Assembly: GCF_001039355.2 (NCBI RefSeq) | Contig: NW_019774469.1 | Span: 408,382 to 472,381, forward strand | DNA length: 64,000 bases | Origin: Lingula anatina | Lineage: Eukaryota; Brachiopoda; Lingulata; Lingulida; Lingulidae | Reading direction: 5' to 3' | Shown: positions 41,047-53,890 of the stretch, piece by piece | Layout: every line of letters begins with the position of its first letter | Position numbering within the stretch: position 1 is the first letter of the stretch | Program-made: the position numbers and the translations under genes | Notes under the pieces: model-generated | The model's database searches: none | Told to the model about the DNA's origin: nothing | The model's input: the letters and a program-made list of their open reading frames with translations, nothing else

Positions 41047-41454
41047 TATTTGCTATCAATACATTAACCGCTGCATGTAGAGGTTATATGTTCTACCTTA
41101 ATTTCCTTTATAACTTGTTGCTTAAGGTAAATCCACATGTCACCTTAATATAGTACACTGACATACTTTCTTACACCCATAACTCACCGTTCACGCCCTA
41201 GACCTATTGTGAAACTAGCTTTGTCTATTTTCCAAGTCACCGTGAAGACTGAGAACTAAAAAATGAGATGACATTTTTTAAAGGATTCATGATCTAAGTT
41301 ACCAACTCAAACAGTGAGAATGAATCCAAAAAATCTATATCCTACCTTAAACAATAAAACTCACAACGTCAACATTCAAACTTAACTACAAGTTTTAAAC
41401 AGTTAGTCATTGAGCAACTCACTCACTTACAGTCCTAATTACATTCAGAGAGTA
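41047..41454. other. AT-rich sequence after the BEL/Pao pol stop; 3' LTR expected here
   Basis: This is the minus-strand downstream side of copy B, where the polypurine tract and 3' LTR should begin. I see no clear purine tract, no TG...CA bounded repeat, and no second copy upstream of gag. Structure unresolved. Confidence 0.3.
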
Positions 41455-44400
41455 CTAACAACTTTCAATCAAAAGCACTAACTTCTGAATTGGTCTTTCT
41501 AAAATAACTGGCTTGGTTTCGCGTTTTCCCAGTGAATTTAAGTCATCAGTTCCTACACAAATCTTGGCCTTGCGCACTAATTTATCCTTGCTGGGAATAC
41601 ATTCAACCACTCTGCCTAGTGGCCAACTGTTTCGCGCTACATTAGGTTCCACAACAAGAACAATATCTCCCACTGTGATATTTCTCTTACATCTTGTCCA
41701 GCACTGTCTCTTGTTAAGATTCTGAAGATACTCTTTCCTCCATCTGCTCCAGAACTGTTGTGTGAGAAACTGAACTCTTCTCCATCTTTTCCTGAGATAC
41801 ATGTCCTGAGAAACAAAATTTCCTGGGGGTGGTAGTGGCACACTGGATTTCATTGTAAGAATGTGATTAGGTGTCAGGGGCTCTGCACACTCAGGATCAT
41901 TGATATTGGCTATTGATAGAGGACGGCTGTTTACGATTGCCATTGCTTCATAAAACAGTGTGCGTAAAGATGAATCATCCAATCTACCTGGGCAGAGATT
42001 AATCACTCCTGCTAATACATTCCTTATAGTACGAATCTGTCGCTCCCATACTCCACCAACATGACTAGAATGAGGTGCATTCATAAGAAAATCACAATCT
42101 TGATTGGCTAGGTAACAAGCTACCTTCTGAGCATCCATTTCCTTTAATGCAGCTGTGAATTCATTCTTTGCACCTACAAAATTGCTCCCTTGATCTGATC
42201 TGATCTGGCGAACTTTTCCTCTAATAGAAATGAAACATCTAAGAGCATTTATAAACGCATCTGATGACATGTCGTCCAGCATTTCAACATGCACTGCTCT
42301 AGAACATAAACAGGTAAATAACAGACCATAGCGTTTGAACTCCTTCCTATTCTGTTTCACAATGAAAGGACCAAAGCAATCCATGGCACTATATTCAAAT
42401 GGACATGATGCTTCCACACGATCAGAAGGCAAATCTGCCATTTTCTGCTCTTCCACTGGTTTTCTCATTTTCCTGCATGTAACACATCTGTGAATAATTT
42501 CAGATGTCAACTTCCCTCCAGCAAGGATCCAAAATCCATTGGCTCTGACTTCATTTAGAGTCATACCACGGCCCATATGACCAATGCGTTTATGAAAATG
42601 AGATACAATCAATTTTGAAACATAGCTATCCTTGGGTAATATTACTGGATGCTGAACAGAAAAGGCAAAACTTGATTGTCCTAGCCTTCCTCCCACACGA
42701 ATTACTCCTTTATTGTCTTTAAAGGGGTTCAATGTTGAACTAGGAGGTTTTTCCTCGAACTTCTGTTCTTGAGCTAATTTTATCAAGAATGTGGTCGTTT
42801 CTTGCCTTTCCTCTTCTGAAGTGAGACTTGCATTTTTGATACCTCTTGCTCTTCTTTTGAGCCTTGCAATTGCTCTGACTGCTCTAGACCAATCTGAAAA
42901 TTTCTCGAGTCTTTCTATCATGGATTTCTTTTCTACTGTCTGTGTACTCCTTACAGAAGACATTTTGATCTCTGGGTCCATTTCTGGTAACTGTACATCA
43001 TTGTGGGGCATGTCAGCCATCTCTAAATCAGGATTCCAAAGAAATCTTGGTCCTGTAAACCAGGTGGAGTCTCTCAACTTCTCCACTGACAAACCTCTTG
43101 ATGCGTGATCTGCAGGGTTGTCTTCACTTCTTACATAGTGCCATTGCTGTGGGGAAGTTGCTTCTTTGATCAGCTCTACTCTGTTGGCTACATATATTTT
43201 AAATCTGCGTGTGTCATTGTTTATGTAACCTAGCACAATCCTTGAATCTGTCCAAAAATAATGACGGTACTTCTCTGTCATCTCAGATTCAAGAACTTTG
43301 CTCATTTTGAGAGAGACTACTGCAGCATTGAGCTCCAATCTTGGTAGGGTGATAACCTTCAATGGAGTTACTCTGGCCTTTGACATGACAAGAGAACAAT
43401 GTACTTCGTTTTTCTCGTTCACAAGTCGTATATAAGAACATTGTCCATATCCAGATAAACTCGCATCAGAGAAATGATGAAGTTCTCTTCGCGTTACTGT
43501 TCCAAAGTTCTTTGGTATAAAACACCGGGCCACCTTGATATTTTGAATATCCTTCAATTCTTCAGACCATTTTTCCCACTGTGGCATAAGATCATTGGAA
43601 AGTTCTTCATCCCATGCAGAATTCTCTTTACACATTTGTTGCAATATCTGCTTCCCAATAAGAATAAATGGGGATAGAAAGCCTTGAGGATCATACACGG
43701 ATGCCACTGTAGATAGCACTCCCCTGCGTGTTTTTGCCTTGACTTCACTGGTAAAAGCTCTGTACTGAAAAACATCATCTTCTACATTCCACTGTAATCC
43801 CAATGCAGTGGAAACTGGCAATCTGTCTTTATTCAAATCCACACCATTCACCTCTGTAGCACGCTCAGACTCTGGGACCGTTTCTAATACCTCCCTGCTA
43901 TTGGACAAGAACTTGTGCAATCGTATGCCTCCACTGGCACACAATTTCCTTGCCTGATCGATAATCTGAATGGCGGTATCTGCGTCATCAGAGCTGGTCA
44001 AACCATCATCAACATAGAAGTGATGCTTAATAAATTCTGCTGCCAATGGGTATTCATTCTCATAACTTTTAGCAAGATATTTCAAACCAAAATTGGCACA
44101 ACCAGGCGATGAAGTAGCCCCAAAAAGATGTACTTTCATCCTGAATACCGTTGGCTCCTTGGTAATGTCACCATTTTTCCACCACAGAAATCGCAGGTAA
44201 TTTCTGTCGTTATCTTGCACTAGGAATTGATGAAACATTTTTTCAATATCACATGCTACTGCCACTGGGTGTTCTCTAAATCTAATCAAAACTCCTAGAA
44301 GGCTACTTGTTAAGTCGGGACCACTTAGCAAATGTTGATTAAGTGAGGTTTGTTTGTAAGTTGCAGAACAATCAAATACCACACGAAGTTTTCCTTTCTG

Positions 44401-45570
44401 TGGATGATAAACTCCATGATGTGGCAAGTACCATACTTCTCCTTTAATGGTATCATCTGGAGCTTCTTCAGCCTCACCTCGGTCTATAATACCTTGCACC
44501 ATGCTCGTGTACGATTCACGATAACTTGGATCTCGCTCAAACTTGCGTCTCAGATGATCAAGGCGTTGGAGTGCCTGGGACTTGTTATCAGGGAGAGCTG
44601 GTCGTCTTCTGAATGGCAATGGCATCTGAATGTGACCATTATCCAACTGCTGTATATTGGTTTCTTGTACTCTCAAAAACTGCAAATCTTCTTGAGACAT
44701 CTCAACTTCGGTCTTGTCGTGAACAAAATCCTTTTCTAAGGCATTAATAACGTCTCTTGGCATACAAGGAAACACCTCCTTTGTCGTCACACGGTGACAA
44801 ACTGAAGCTAAGTTATCTCTTGAAGAGCAGCCAACAATACTCCACCCAAGTATAGTCTGCACTGCATATGGCTCGCTATTTCCACCAACTAGGGTCTCTC
44901 TAGGTAGCAATGCTTGTGGACAATTAAAACCAATGAGTAAACCCACATCACAAGTCTGTAGGGGAGGAATCTTGTTCAAAAGAGGCTTTAGATGTTGCCA
45001 GTCTGATACAGTTTTTCTCGTAGGAATTTGTGTTCTGTCAGCTGGTATAAACTCCCTAGTGAATGCTTGATCAATCTCCAATGTCTCAGTAGACTTGAAT
45101 CCTCTTACTCGCAATCTTCTGATTTTCTTGCTGTCTATGAGGGACTTTTGACTTGACATTGTTGATAAACTAAGTGTGGCATGCTCTGTTTCAGCATTTA
45201 AAGCAGCAGCCGTATCTTCTAATAAAAATGTAGTGTCACTCTGTGTATCTAAAAGTGCATAGGTCAACACCTCATGTTCTGGATTTTCCTGTGTAGACAC
45301 CCAAACAGGCACTATCATGGTGGTGCTACTCTGACGGTGATGCTGATTGACTTTGAGAGAATTTACGCTTTGGGTTTCTCTGCTGGTAGGTGGCTGCCGT
45401 TCTTCGTGCATGCAGGTTGGATGCTTGCCCTTACAGGTACCACATACATGTTTTCTTCTGCAGTCACTGTTTCTGTGTCCCTGTCCTAAACATCCAAAGC
45501 ACAAATTCTTTTTCACCACAAACTCCCTTTTCTTGGATATCGTTAAAGCGCCAAAGTCCCCAGATAGCAA
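41455..45570 (-). mobile_element. pol: BEL/Pao retrotransposon polyprotein, long open frame (copy B)
   Basis: An open frame of about 1,370 codons. Order along it: two zinc-knuckle-like Cys/His clusters (a CX2CX4HX4C type near residues 24-37); an aspartic-protease-like domain with DTQSDT near 108; reverse transcriptase with the YVDD box; a Pao-type A17 peptidase/RNase H region; an integrase with an HHCC-like zinc region and a DDE core; and a C-terminal domain typical of BEL/Pao. The frame has no internal stop, so this copy is young or recently active. The first codon of the open stretch is TTG, where a GC-rich repeat abuts, so the true 5' coding sequence is missing. LTR retrotransposons of this clade replicate through RNA in virus-like particles; no envelope gene is seen. 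No flanking LTR pair was found. Confidence 0.93.
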
Positions 45571-45798
45571 TGAGCGGTCGGGCCGACGTCGGCATTGGTC
45601 GGCACGGTCGCGGTCGGCAGTCGTTGTCGGGCCGACGTCGGGCCACTACTAGTGACCCGACGTCGGGCCGACGACTGCTTCACGCCGTTGGCCCGACGTC
45701 GGTATAACGGTGGCTCATCAGCTGTGCGTCGGGCCACTACTGGTGACCCGACGTCGGGCCGACGACTGCTTCACGCCGTCGGCCCGACGTCGGTATAA
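45571..45798. repeat. GC-rich 91-bp tandem palindromic repeat inserted between gag and pol
   Basis: Strongly GC-rich and CpG-dense in an AT-rich setting. Units start cgtcgggccact at 45636 and 45727 (period 91 bp; the second is cut at the N at 45799). Each unit contains several self-complementary cgacgtcg cores and a near-palindrome tcgggccactactagtgacc with its complement. It replaces the part of gag-pol that would precede the zinc knuckles. Probably a separate mobile or satellite repeat, joined by insertion or by misassembly. Confidence 0.75.
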
Positions 45799-45799
45799 N

Positions 45800-46240
45800 C
45801 TCTGCTACACCAGCATTAACATTTAGAGCTCTGACCGTATCATGCACCTTGTTCACCAATGGAGAGGTAATGGGATTGCAAGCCACTTCTGATTCTTCTG
45901 ACAGGAAAGCACAAAAGTCACGAAAGGAGGGGTAGCCTTCAGTCTTCATAGACCTTGTCACTTGACGATTCCATCTGTGTGATACAAACTGTGGTAGCTT
46001 GTTAACCATTTTCCTGTTTTCACTATAATCGTTCAAAACTGTGAGTCCCTTGACGTGCGGCATGGCATCACATACAGCATTCAGAAAGTCTGAGTAGTCT
46101 CTGAGTGCATTTCCATCTTTTTCTGGAATCTTTGGCCATTTATCTAGCTTTTCTCTGAAAGACTTCTGTATCAGGAACTCATCTCCAAACCTTTCGTTCA
46201 GCTTTCTCCAGGCATCATCAAATGCTGCTTCATCTGTTCT
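45800..46240 (-). pseudogene. gag: BEL/Pao gag fragment (DUF1759-like), bounded by lone Ns
   Basis: The minus-strand translation resembles the gag-like DUF1759 domain of BEL/Pao elements (a WRKLNERFGD segment, then KLDKWPKI and an RSMKTEGYP segment). It ends at N bases on both sides (45799 and 46241). Beyond 46241 the sequence is unrelated and AT-rich. It is in the right order and orientation to be the upstream part of copy B, but 229 bp of GC-rich repeat separate them. A start codon and the 5' half of gag are absent. Confidence 0.8.
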
Positions 46241-46241
46241 N

Positions 46242-48647
46242 TAGTTTTGTATCAGGATTAGGTTCTGTTTACGTTGTTTTAATGACTTTTTTACCATAAT
46301 TGCCATTGCATTTTTGATTGGTTGTTTTATTGATTGGATTGTTCGTTGAAACATATATTTTTGAGGGTAGTGGTAGCTAAGTGATGAAATTAAAAGGGTC
46401 AGCCTACATAGCTGATTTTTTTGTATCCCATGGTTGTTAAAAATTCTATGAGGTGCATACAATCTGATTTCCAGTCCAATAGGATACAAGCTGTAGTCGT
46501 CTAGCAATGTGACTGAGATTTGTGTGACCCCAGCATGATAATGAGGCAGTCTGAGAAAACTTAGCATCCATTTGTTCTCTGCGTATACCTAACATTATTC
46601 CTCATGTTTGTTCAAATTGATTTTTGTATCCCTGTGGCTTTTTTCAGAGATGAGTATTGACCTGAACAATTTGTGTTTTGCATCATTTGCACTAGGGAGT
46701 AAAGAGGGCGCTACGTAATGGTCTGCACCGTCTCCCCCCCCCTCCCCCCTCCCCTCTCCCGCCAAGCACTCCATTTCACTTTATCCCTTATGAATAAAAT
46801 TGCTCTGTTTGTGGACTTCTTCACTGCTAGTAGGAGAGATGAGGTTGTATTACATGATATCTGTTTAAGACTAATGGCACACAGCTTGGCAAATTGATAT
46901 CTTTACAAATTCTAGACAGTGTATTAATTGGTGACCTAACTACATTGTATGGGCAATAATAACAGTTATAACCAAGACTTAAGGAATAAAATTATTTGCT
47001 AAGTTTTATAATTATGCGTTGGTGTGGGCGAAAACAGGAGTCACCCTATTGAACGTAGGTTGGGAACTGATGAATGAAAAGAAGTGAACTTGGTTAAAGT
47101 GACATAACACATAATTATAAAAGGTGGGGCTTTTGATATGCCGCCAAAGAAAAGACTGCACCGTTTGTCTTTTCTCCCCCAGTTAAGGAATTGCGTGTAT
47201 ACAGCTAGAGAACTACATTTCTGGCTGTGTCAGTGAAGAAAAAGCTGCACATTATAATTTATGGCTGCCATCAATTTACCAATAAGCTGTGTGTGATATC
47301 ACATCACTGACTACATTCAGTGCCAAGTCCTCTTCATACGTCTTCCACCTACTGCTTCTCAAAGATATATTAATGTTTTAATGACTGTGGATTTTATTTG
47401 AGTTGTGTTGAAGAAACTGGTACAGTCTAATAATATATACTGATATGTGACAGAAAATTTACTCAGAGGGTCACTAGTGTATTCTTAAAATGTTGATTCA
47501 AAAAGTTTCAAAAAGATATTTTTTAAGTGTCTGAGAGCATTTCTTATGAATAACTGAAAGTGAAAAAACTAAAAAAAAAAAAAATTCTAGAAGAATTGTA
47601 GTGAAATGTATGAAAATAGCAAGTAATTACAGTACATAAAAGTTGTAGTGTGTCCGTAGCACTACATTTCCCATTCTTATTACCCTGCCATATTTCCCTT
47701 TTGTCATTTCCTATTTGATTCAAAGCTCATGTACAGTTACTGGGAAGTGTCAATTTTGTGTTAGTTTTAGGAGACTTCAGGGTCAGCGCCGTGGCTCACT
47801 GGTGATCAGATCAGATTACTGACATGTGAGCTGCCATTTCTTGTCCTGTTATCACTCTCAGGATCACCCTTAATGGCCCTTAATTCCAATAATTACATGA
47901 AAGCCATAACAGTTCAGCAGATGTATTGATAAGACCGCCCGTACAACTTCTGATATTTGTGTTATGTGTCTGAACCATTTGACTTCATTAACGTGATTAC
48001 CTTACATGATCAACAGGACTATTATGACTATAAATTTCCTGGAATATGCTTGCAGTATTCTATTTAACAAAATTTTATTTTATTTAACAAAATTATTCTA
48101 TTTAACAAAATTTTATTTTATTTAACAAAATTCGGATTAAATTTGTGGTCTTCACTTGGGGATTTTTTTTTTTTTTTATGTGCTTTATCTTGGTCTCTTA
48201 GAAGTTTACGTTACCAGTGACACAGACCAGGGAGGGGGGGGGGGGGGCTGTTTCACAAATAACTAATGCCAGCTTCGTGAAACGGGGCCCCAGGTCTGTT
48301 ACTATAGTGACTTAAATTTCTACATTTACCAGACAATATTTTAGCATTTGCAACTTTAAGCTGATCAAATAAGGAACTGAAAAAGATAAAGTTATCACAA
48401 TTGTTGACAAATGTCACCAGGGAATTGCTATTGTTAAAGCATTTTGTGGAAGGTTTATTTTTAAATCATCTTCGTGATGAGTTCTGGAAAGGCAGATTGC
48501 AAACCCCTGCCAGGGACTTCCAAGGCTTTATATCCCTGAGTGCTGTGTCTGCTGCTGCCAGATAACAGAGAGATCAGAGAGACAGAACTGGCTTCTGGGG
48601 GCTATTATTACACACCCTGCTTCTACAAGATAAATCTTAGGTATGGT
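46242..48647. other. No gene recognised
   Basis: Unrelated to the retrotransposon after the N at 46241. Holds a C-rich patch (46733-46760), a tandem tatttaacaaaatttta repeat (48058-48133) and a G homopolymer (about 48231-48247). Confidence 0.4.
48058..48133. repeat. Short tandem repeat of tatttaacaaaattttat
   Basis: Four units in tandem. Confidence 0.9.
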
Positions 48648-48908
48648 TCCCAGACCCTAGCATACTAACTGTGGATCGATCTATCTCCTAGGGAATTCTT
48701 GGTAAGTTGCAATCAACTTAAGCAGATTAGATGTCTGTTACGCCTACTGCAGCTGCTAGCTAGGAGGGAATAAATCATCATTTAGCAGCTTCAGTACTAG
48801 TAGGCGTGCCAGACATCTAAGCAGATTAAGCTGAAAGCAATTTAGTGAGAAACCCCTTGGAGATGGATCGATCCTGTTGAACTGATCTAGGTAAGGGAAC
48901 CCTGTCTA
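48648..48908. mobile_element. Family A-related symmetrical element, copy A7
   Basis: Left part ggatcgatctatctcctagg and right part ccttggagatggatcgatcc are inverted. Both sides carry agcagattaagct/taagcagattagatgtctg-like and cgcctactgcagct/gcagcttcagtactagtagg blocks. It looks like two inverted copies of the family A right half. Confidence 0.65.
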
Positions 48909-51012
48909 AGGCACTTGTTTTTGTTAAAACCATTGTGAATACTACTTCAGCAGTCAGTCTTCATCTCCAGAGTTGCTGTGAAAACACCTGTGTTAGTGGC
49001 AGAGATAGCCACATGTTCTGTGTCCATGAAGGTGTTATTGTCTATTGACCCGAGCCTGCATGCTGATTGGTTCTTGGTAATTCACTCAGTCACAGGTGGT
49101 TTACACGCACCCTGGGATGGTGGATCCACATACACCCTGGGTATCCAGGTGTGTTGGGGAGAGTGAGGTAGAAGCACCCTAAGATTCACATGTCATAGCT
49201 GGAAACTGATATGTAGTGTCAGAGGGTAGGGAATACTACCCCCCCCCTCCCCCTTAATCACCAATCACCAAGATTAAAACAGCTTGATCACCAATCACCA
49301 AGATGTATTCAGGCCAATCACCAATCACAAGAATTCCTGAATCATGCTTCACACAGAATATTGGGCTCAAATAGTGCATCACGCTTGAAAAATAAGAGCA
49401 ATTACGCAAAACACAAAAGATATTCCCTACTAGTACCTTCTTGTCATCATTCCTGTGCAGTTTCCAGTAACTGCAGCTCCAGTTTCAGAAGTCACAGTCA
49501 CTGCACTGAAGAAAACTGAGTTTATCCAGGAATATCTGGGCACCATTAAAAAGTTAATTTCATACTTGACTTTAATTCTAACTCTGCAAGTCCTTGCCTA
49601 TAAATTGATCCATGATGAATTCCCCCCCCCACCCAAAAAAAAAAAAAAAAAAAAGAAGAAGAAGAAAAATTTGTTCAAGTTTTGATGTTGACAATCATTT
49701 GCTTCTAATTGACAAAGTATTGTTATATCCTGTGCTAAAAAGAATACAGTTTTTATGGCCAAATGAAGATCAATGGCAATAAGAGTTGTGAAGAATGTGA
49801 GCTACAGTGAGCAGAGAACACACTGGCAGAAATAAGCTGAGATGATATGAGGAAGACCCCAGTACACTGGAAACCTGCAGTGGTCATGTTTTTAGCCAAG
49901 ATAGGCTGAACTTACGTAAGACATCACAAATAAGTAAATTTAAAAAAAAATAGTAATTGCAGAAAATTATAAAATTTACATGTTTATAAATATTTTAAAA
50001 TCTTGAAACATGGATTGGCTTTATGTGAGAAATTGCATTTGTTTTGTGAGTATCTAACAATGATAACCATTCAGAAGTAAAAGGTTAGAAATTTGTTCAC
50101 ATCATAGTGCTTACCAGACCTTTTAAAGCTCTCACATTTTTTTAGGGTTTCACATGCAGATCTATACAGTGAAGGCATTTTCCCCTCCTCTCCCTTAGGT
50201 ATCTTCTGTCACCTCCAACTATCTATTTTTACTAGTAATCATGTAGTGTGCCTCATAACATTGTTACACCTGAATATGAAAAATTGATTGTCAAAAACCT
50301 TACTCTGTTGACAGCTATGACTGTATTTGTGATGTATTGTATCCCTGTACTTACATGTTCCACAACAACTAATTGGTTTTCTTGCCCATGCCACAGCTGG
50401 CTTGTTGTAAAGAATCATTGGTTTTCTATGGTTCTGATGGCATGTTAGATGTGGGTTCATTTGTAAATGACAAGGTTTTACTACTGCAGAGGTGGTGGAG
50501 GAAGCAGGTCTGGGAGGACTCATGAAGGATGAGAGAGAGAGAGAGAGAGAGAGAAGACATGCAAACAGAAAAGATGGATAAAATTAGCATTGTGGTGAAA
50601 GGTTTCTTCTAATGTGAAAACTAATTATTTATAGGAGATGTTTTTATGTAGATAAAGTTTCTAAGGGGTTGGGATTGAAAACAAAATTGTTTTCTCTAGG
50701 AGGTACCCATCCCAAGTATTCAAGGAAGCATTTTTAACACTTCAATAATTCAGGAAGAGACGGCTTCGTTTTCTTGAAGCATGGCCCAGTCTCTCAGTCA
50801 CCGTGGCCCAGTCATAACGTTGTGGGGAACTATATACGCAGGCCCCTTGTCGTTAGGAGGGAAGTAGTCTCCATTATTAAATAACAAAAGTCATGGTTTG
50901 TTACATGTGGATGGTGATTCAGTGGTTATCAGAGATGGTCACAGGTGTACCTACGTTGAAGGATGGAAAAGATGTGATTACTAATGGTGTGATGGTAGGA
51001 AAGTAGCACCTG

Positions 51013-51048
<36 letters not shown>

Positions 51049-51640
51049 TTTAACTTCTAGTGCATTGCTGTACTTAAAAATGGAAAAATTTAACTAAATG
51101 CCCCAAACGTTAATTATTTGATATTGCGAAGCTTGACAGTTAAACACCTGGGTCACCTTGATCTTGGTCCCCCTGCATGATCATTCTGATCACAGAGAGA
51201 AGCCAGGAGGAAGTTTTTATAGAACTGACCACCTGTGACTGTACTGACCACTGCAGTGTAGACTGACCACTAAGTGGACAGTGTTGTGCAGGATTAATAT
51301 CTCATATAATTGTCTTCATTAAGTGTGGTGATTAGCTCTACAGCATGTCTTGTTCAGGTATGTGTATAATGACAATGACAGGGTTTTCACCTGTGTGTAG
51401 ATGTGAAGTGACAGAGAATGTCGTCCTGTCTTGTAAGTGATGATGTCCGTAATTTACATCCAGGACGCAGACAGGTTTGCTTTCAGTATGTGTCGCAGGT
51501 TTAATCTCTGTGATTTCACCACATTCCTGAGTGCAGGTGCCTCCTAGAGATATGGGAACGTTTCACTTAGTCTAGCAACTAGAACTGTGTGGGAATGTTT
51601 CACCAACATTTTTTAACTAAATGTCATCTTGTCTTCTTTA
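48909..51640. other. No gene recognised
   Basis: Holds three gatcaccaatcaccaagat repeats (49255-49330), an A-rich run (49636-49667), a GA run (50528-50553) and an AAT microsatellite (51015-51047). Confidence 0.4.
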
Positions 51641-51647
51641 TCCACAG

Positions 51648-51800
51648 ACAAGAGGTATGAGAACCTGTGTCACAGCTGATGACCGCCGCTGACTTCATAC
51701 ATTCCGGACGTGGACACAGATGACCACAGCTGGACACACAGTGGACACTTGGACCAAAGGTCATCATCAGAACTGGACATTTTGGATGACTGGACACTCT
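51648..51800 (+). other. Candidate non-coding exon with ggacac repeats
   Basis: Preceded by cttctttatccacag, a strong acceptor ending at 51647. The following ~150 bp are rich in ggacac/ccacag motifs with no long frame. No clear donor before the TA repeat at about 51818-51836. Confidence 0.2.
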
Positions 51801-52088
51801 GTTAGCATAGAGACTACACATATATATATATATATACATATCTATACTGGTGTATGGAATAGTGGTGGAAATAGGAAAGAAATAAGTAATGTGAGGTGAG
51901 CTACAGAATTTACATATAATTTAAATATTTAATCATATTATATGTAGACTTTTCATTAGCATTAAAGATTTTGATATGATGTTTTAAATTGCTTTATAGT
52001 GCAGCACGGTTTTATTTGATCAATTGTTTTGTTTGAAGTGGAATAGATGAGTTTCAGTAGAACTTTTGTAAAATGGAGAGCCTTACTA

Positions 52089-52092
52089 GTAT

Positions 52093-52127
<35 letters not shown>

Positions 52128-52130
52128 TTA
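52089..52130. repeat. ATTT microsatellite
   Basis: About 10 units of attt. Confidence 0.95.
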
Positions 52131-52317
52131 TCCCACTTTACAAATGTTGAAAACTTGTGGCATGTTAACAACCTGAAAATTATACTTGTCTCCCCAGCTT
52201 AATGAGCTGATTATGAATCATTAAACATCAGCAATTATAATAACTTCAATCACTTTATGCTGTTGTCAAGATACGTAAGGATCACTACTGCTTACAAGCT
52301 TTATGTGACGTGTGGTA

Positions 52318-52550
52318 AGACAGACTGTAACCGAGACTGGTTTGGTATGAATTATGTCACATGATGTTCAGATTAATTCACTATACCTGTCTACAGAGTT
52401 AAACCAAGACTGGTTTGGTATGAATTATGTCACTTGACATGCGTTTTGATTCATCATTTGTCTATTGCTGTCAAGGAAATAAAACTATGACTGGTTTGGG
52501 TAAGACACATGTCATAGGATGATCAAATTAATTCACCATTTCTCTAAGTA
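52318..52550. repeat. Diverged tandem repeat, ~80-90-bp unit
   Basis: Three units carry agactggtttggtatgaatt, then tatgtcac, then a gattaattcac-like phrase. Confidence 0.7.
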
Positions 52551-53799
52551 TCCAAGATGGACCTACCATCACCTGACCCATCAAACAAGGATATATATAT
52601 ATATGACTGAGTGACAAGTGTCCATATATGATAATACCACTGGTGAAAGTACTGTAGTTGATGTTCTGGTGAGGTATATGTAATGTGGACTGGTAATAGG
52701 ACAGACTTCACTTAAACAGAATTTATTACACATGGTGAATTCCTGGAGTGCAATATTGTGTGGGATATCGTTGAACAGTTCCATTTGCTATAGTGTGTGT
52801 TTGAATTGACTAAAGTTACATTTGTCAATAGCTAAAGAAAAAATGTAACTGATAATTACCAGCCGATACTTCACCTGCTGACAGTCAGACTTCATCAGGG
52901 AAATGAGGGCTGTGTTAGGTATTATAACTTGTGTGGGATACATATTGCTGTGATGGGTTGACATCTGACTTCCTTTTACAGAGAAGTAGCAGAATTACAG
53001 CAATTTGAGTTATTCAAACATAGCACATAATTTCCATACTAGAAATAGCATTAATTTTGGTATTTGTGGATATTAATGATTATAATTACATGATTATGTC
53101 TGCAAGTAAAGTTAATTTTTGTAAATTGGGGCATTTGTGAGAAAATCCTGTCTGAGGAAATCCAATCTTGATGGCTTTTGAAAATTAAGTTATTTTATCG
53201 CTGTTTTCAAGACATGACATTTCACTGCAGCTGTGGATGGGATAAAGATATTTTAGAGCTGTTAGTCTATAATGACTTCTAGCCAAAGGAAATCTCTAAG
53301 CCTGAAACAATGTCACAGTGATATTTTATACCTCATAAAAGTTGATTACTTTCAATTTTCAGACATATCTGCACTGAAGGAAAAGACATCCTAGGAACAG
53401 AAAAGCGAACATCTTCAACATTACTGCTGCTGTGACATTTTGTATTACAGCTAGGACTAGTGCCATTAGTAGAGAAAGAAGTCACAGAGACGGATTCTAC
53501 CAGATTTAAGTCATTCTATTTATAGACCACATTGACTTGATAATGAGGTCAAACTGACCCAGTTACATAAATTAGATATCAGAATTATAACTACTTGTAG
53601 TACGGAGCCTGTATGTCAACAAGCCCAGGGAATTAATACACACCTAGAAGCAGACACGTGACTAGGATCAGGTGCTCGCCATGTTTTCATCTCTCTAAAA
53701 CTTGCGTGATTTTGCAAAGATTCCAAAGCCCTGTTGATAGAGCAGGGCAGGAAGAACCAGAATTCCATCTGACCTTGGATAAGGTCAGGTGACTGTGAT
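52551..53799. other. Upstream of GALNT, no gene recognised
   Basis: AT-rich with a short TA run near 52592-52604. No coding exon seen. Confidence 0.4.
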
Positions 53800-53890
53800 C
53801 AGAACGCTGGCTGAATATCGCCCCAGGTGACACAAACTGCACATTCTGCAGCCGCCATATTACTGGCCGTCGCCCTGACCCGCAATAGCC
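53800..53890 (+). promoter_or_regulatory. GALNT: 5' untranslated region upstream of the GALNT start codon
   Basis: The GC-richer sequence before the ATG includes a possible acceptor, cacattctgcag|ccgcc, ending at about 53852. The start codon could therefore lie in a second or later exon. No TATA box is evident and no upstream in-frame start extends the protein. Confidence 0.35.

Noticed and set aside
40706-46567. Search for an LTR pair around the BEL/Pao sequences
   Set aside because: No repeat with TG...CA ends was found on both sides; N-bounded breaks probably removed or scrambled them.
47780-47860. tRNA-derived SINE (gcgccgtggctcactggt resembles a box A)
   Set aside because: No box B at the expected distance, no tail and no second copy in the window.
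50239-50523. 94-codon minus-strand frame with several Cys/His
   Set aside because: No recognisable family, no splice context and no codon-use signal; likely chance.
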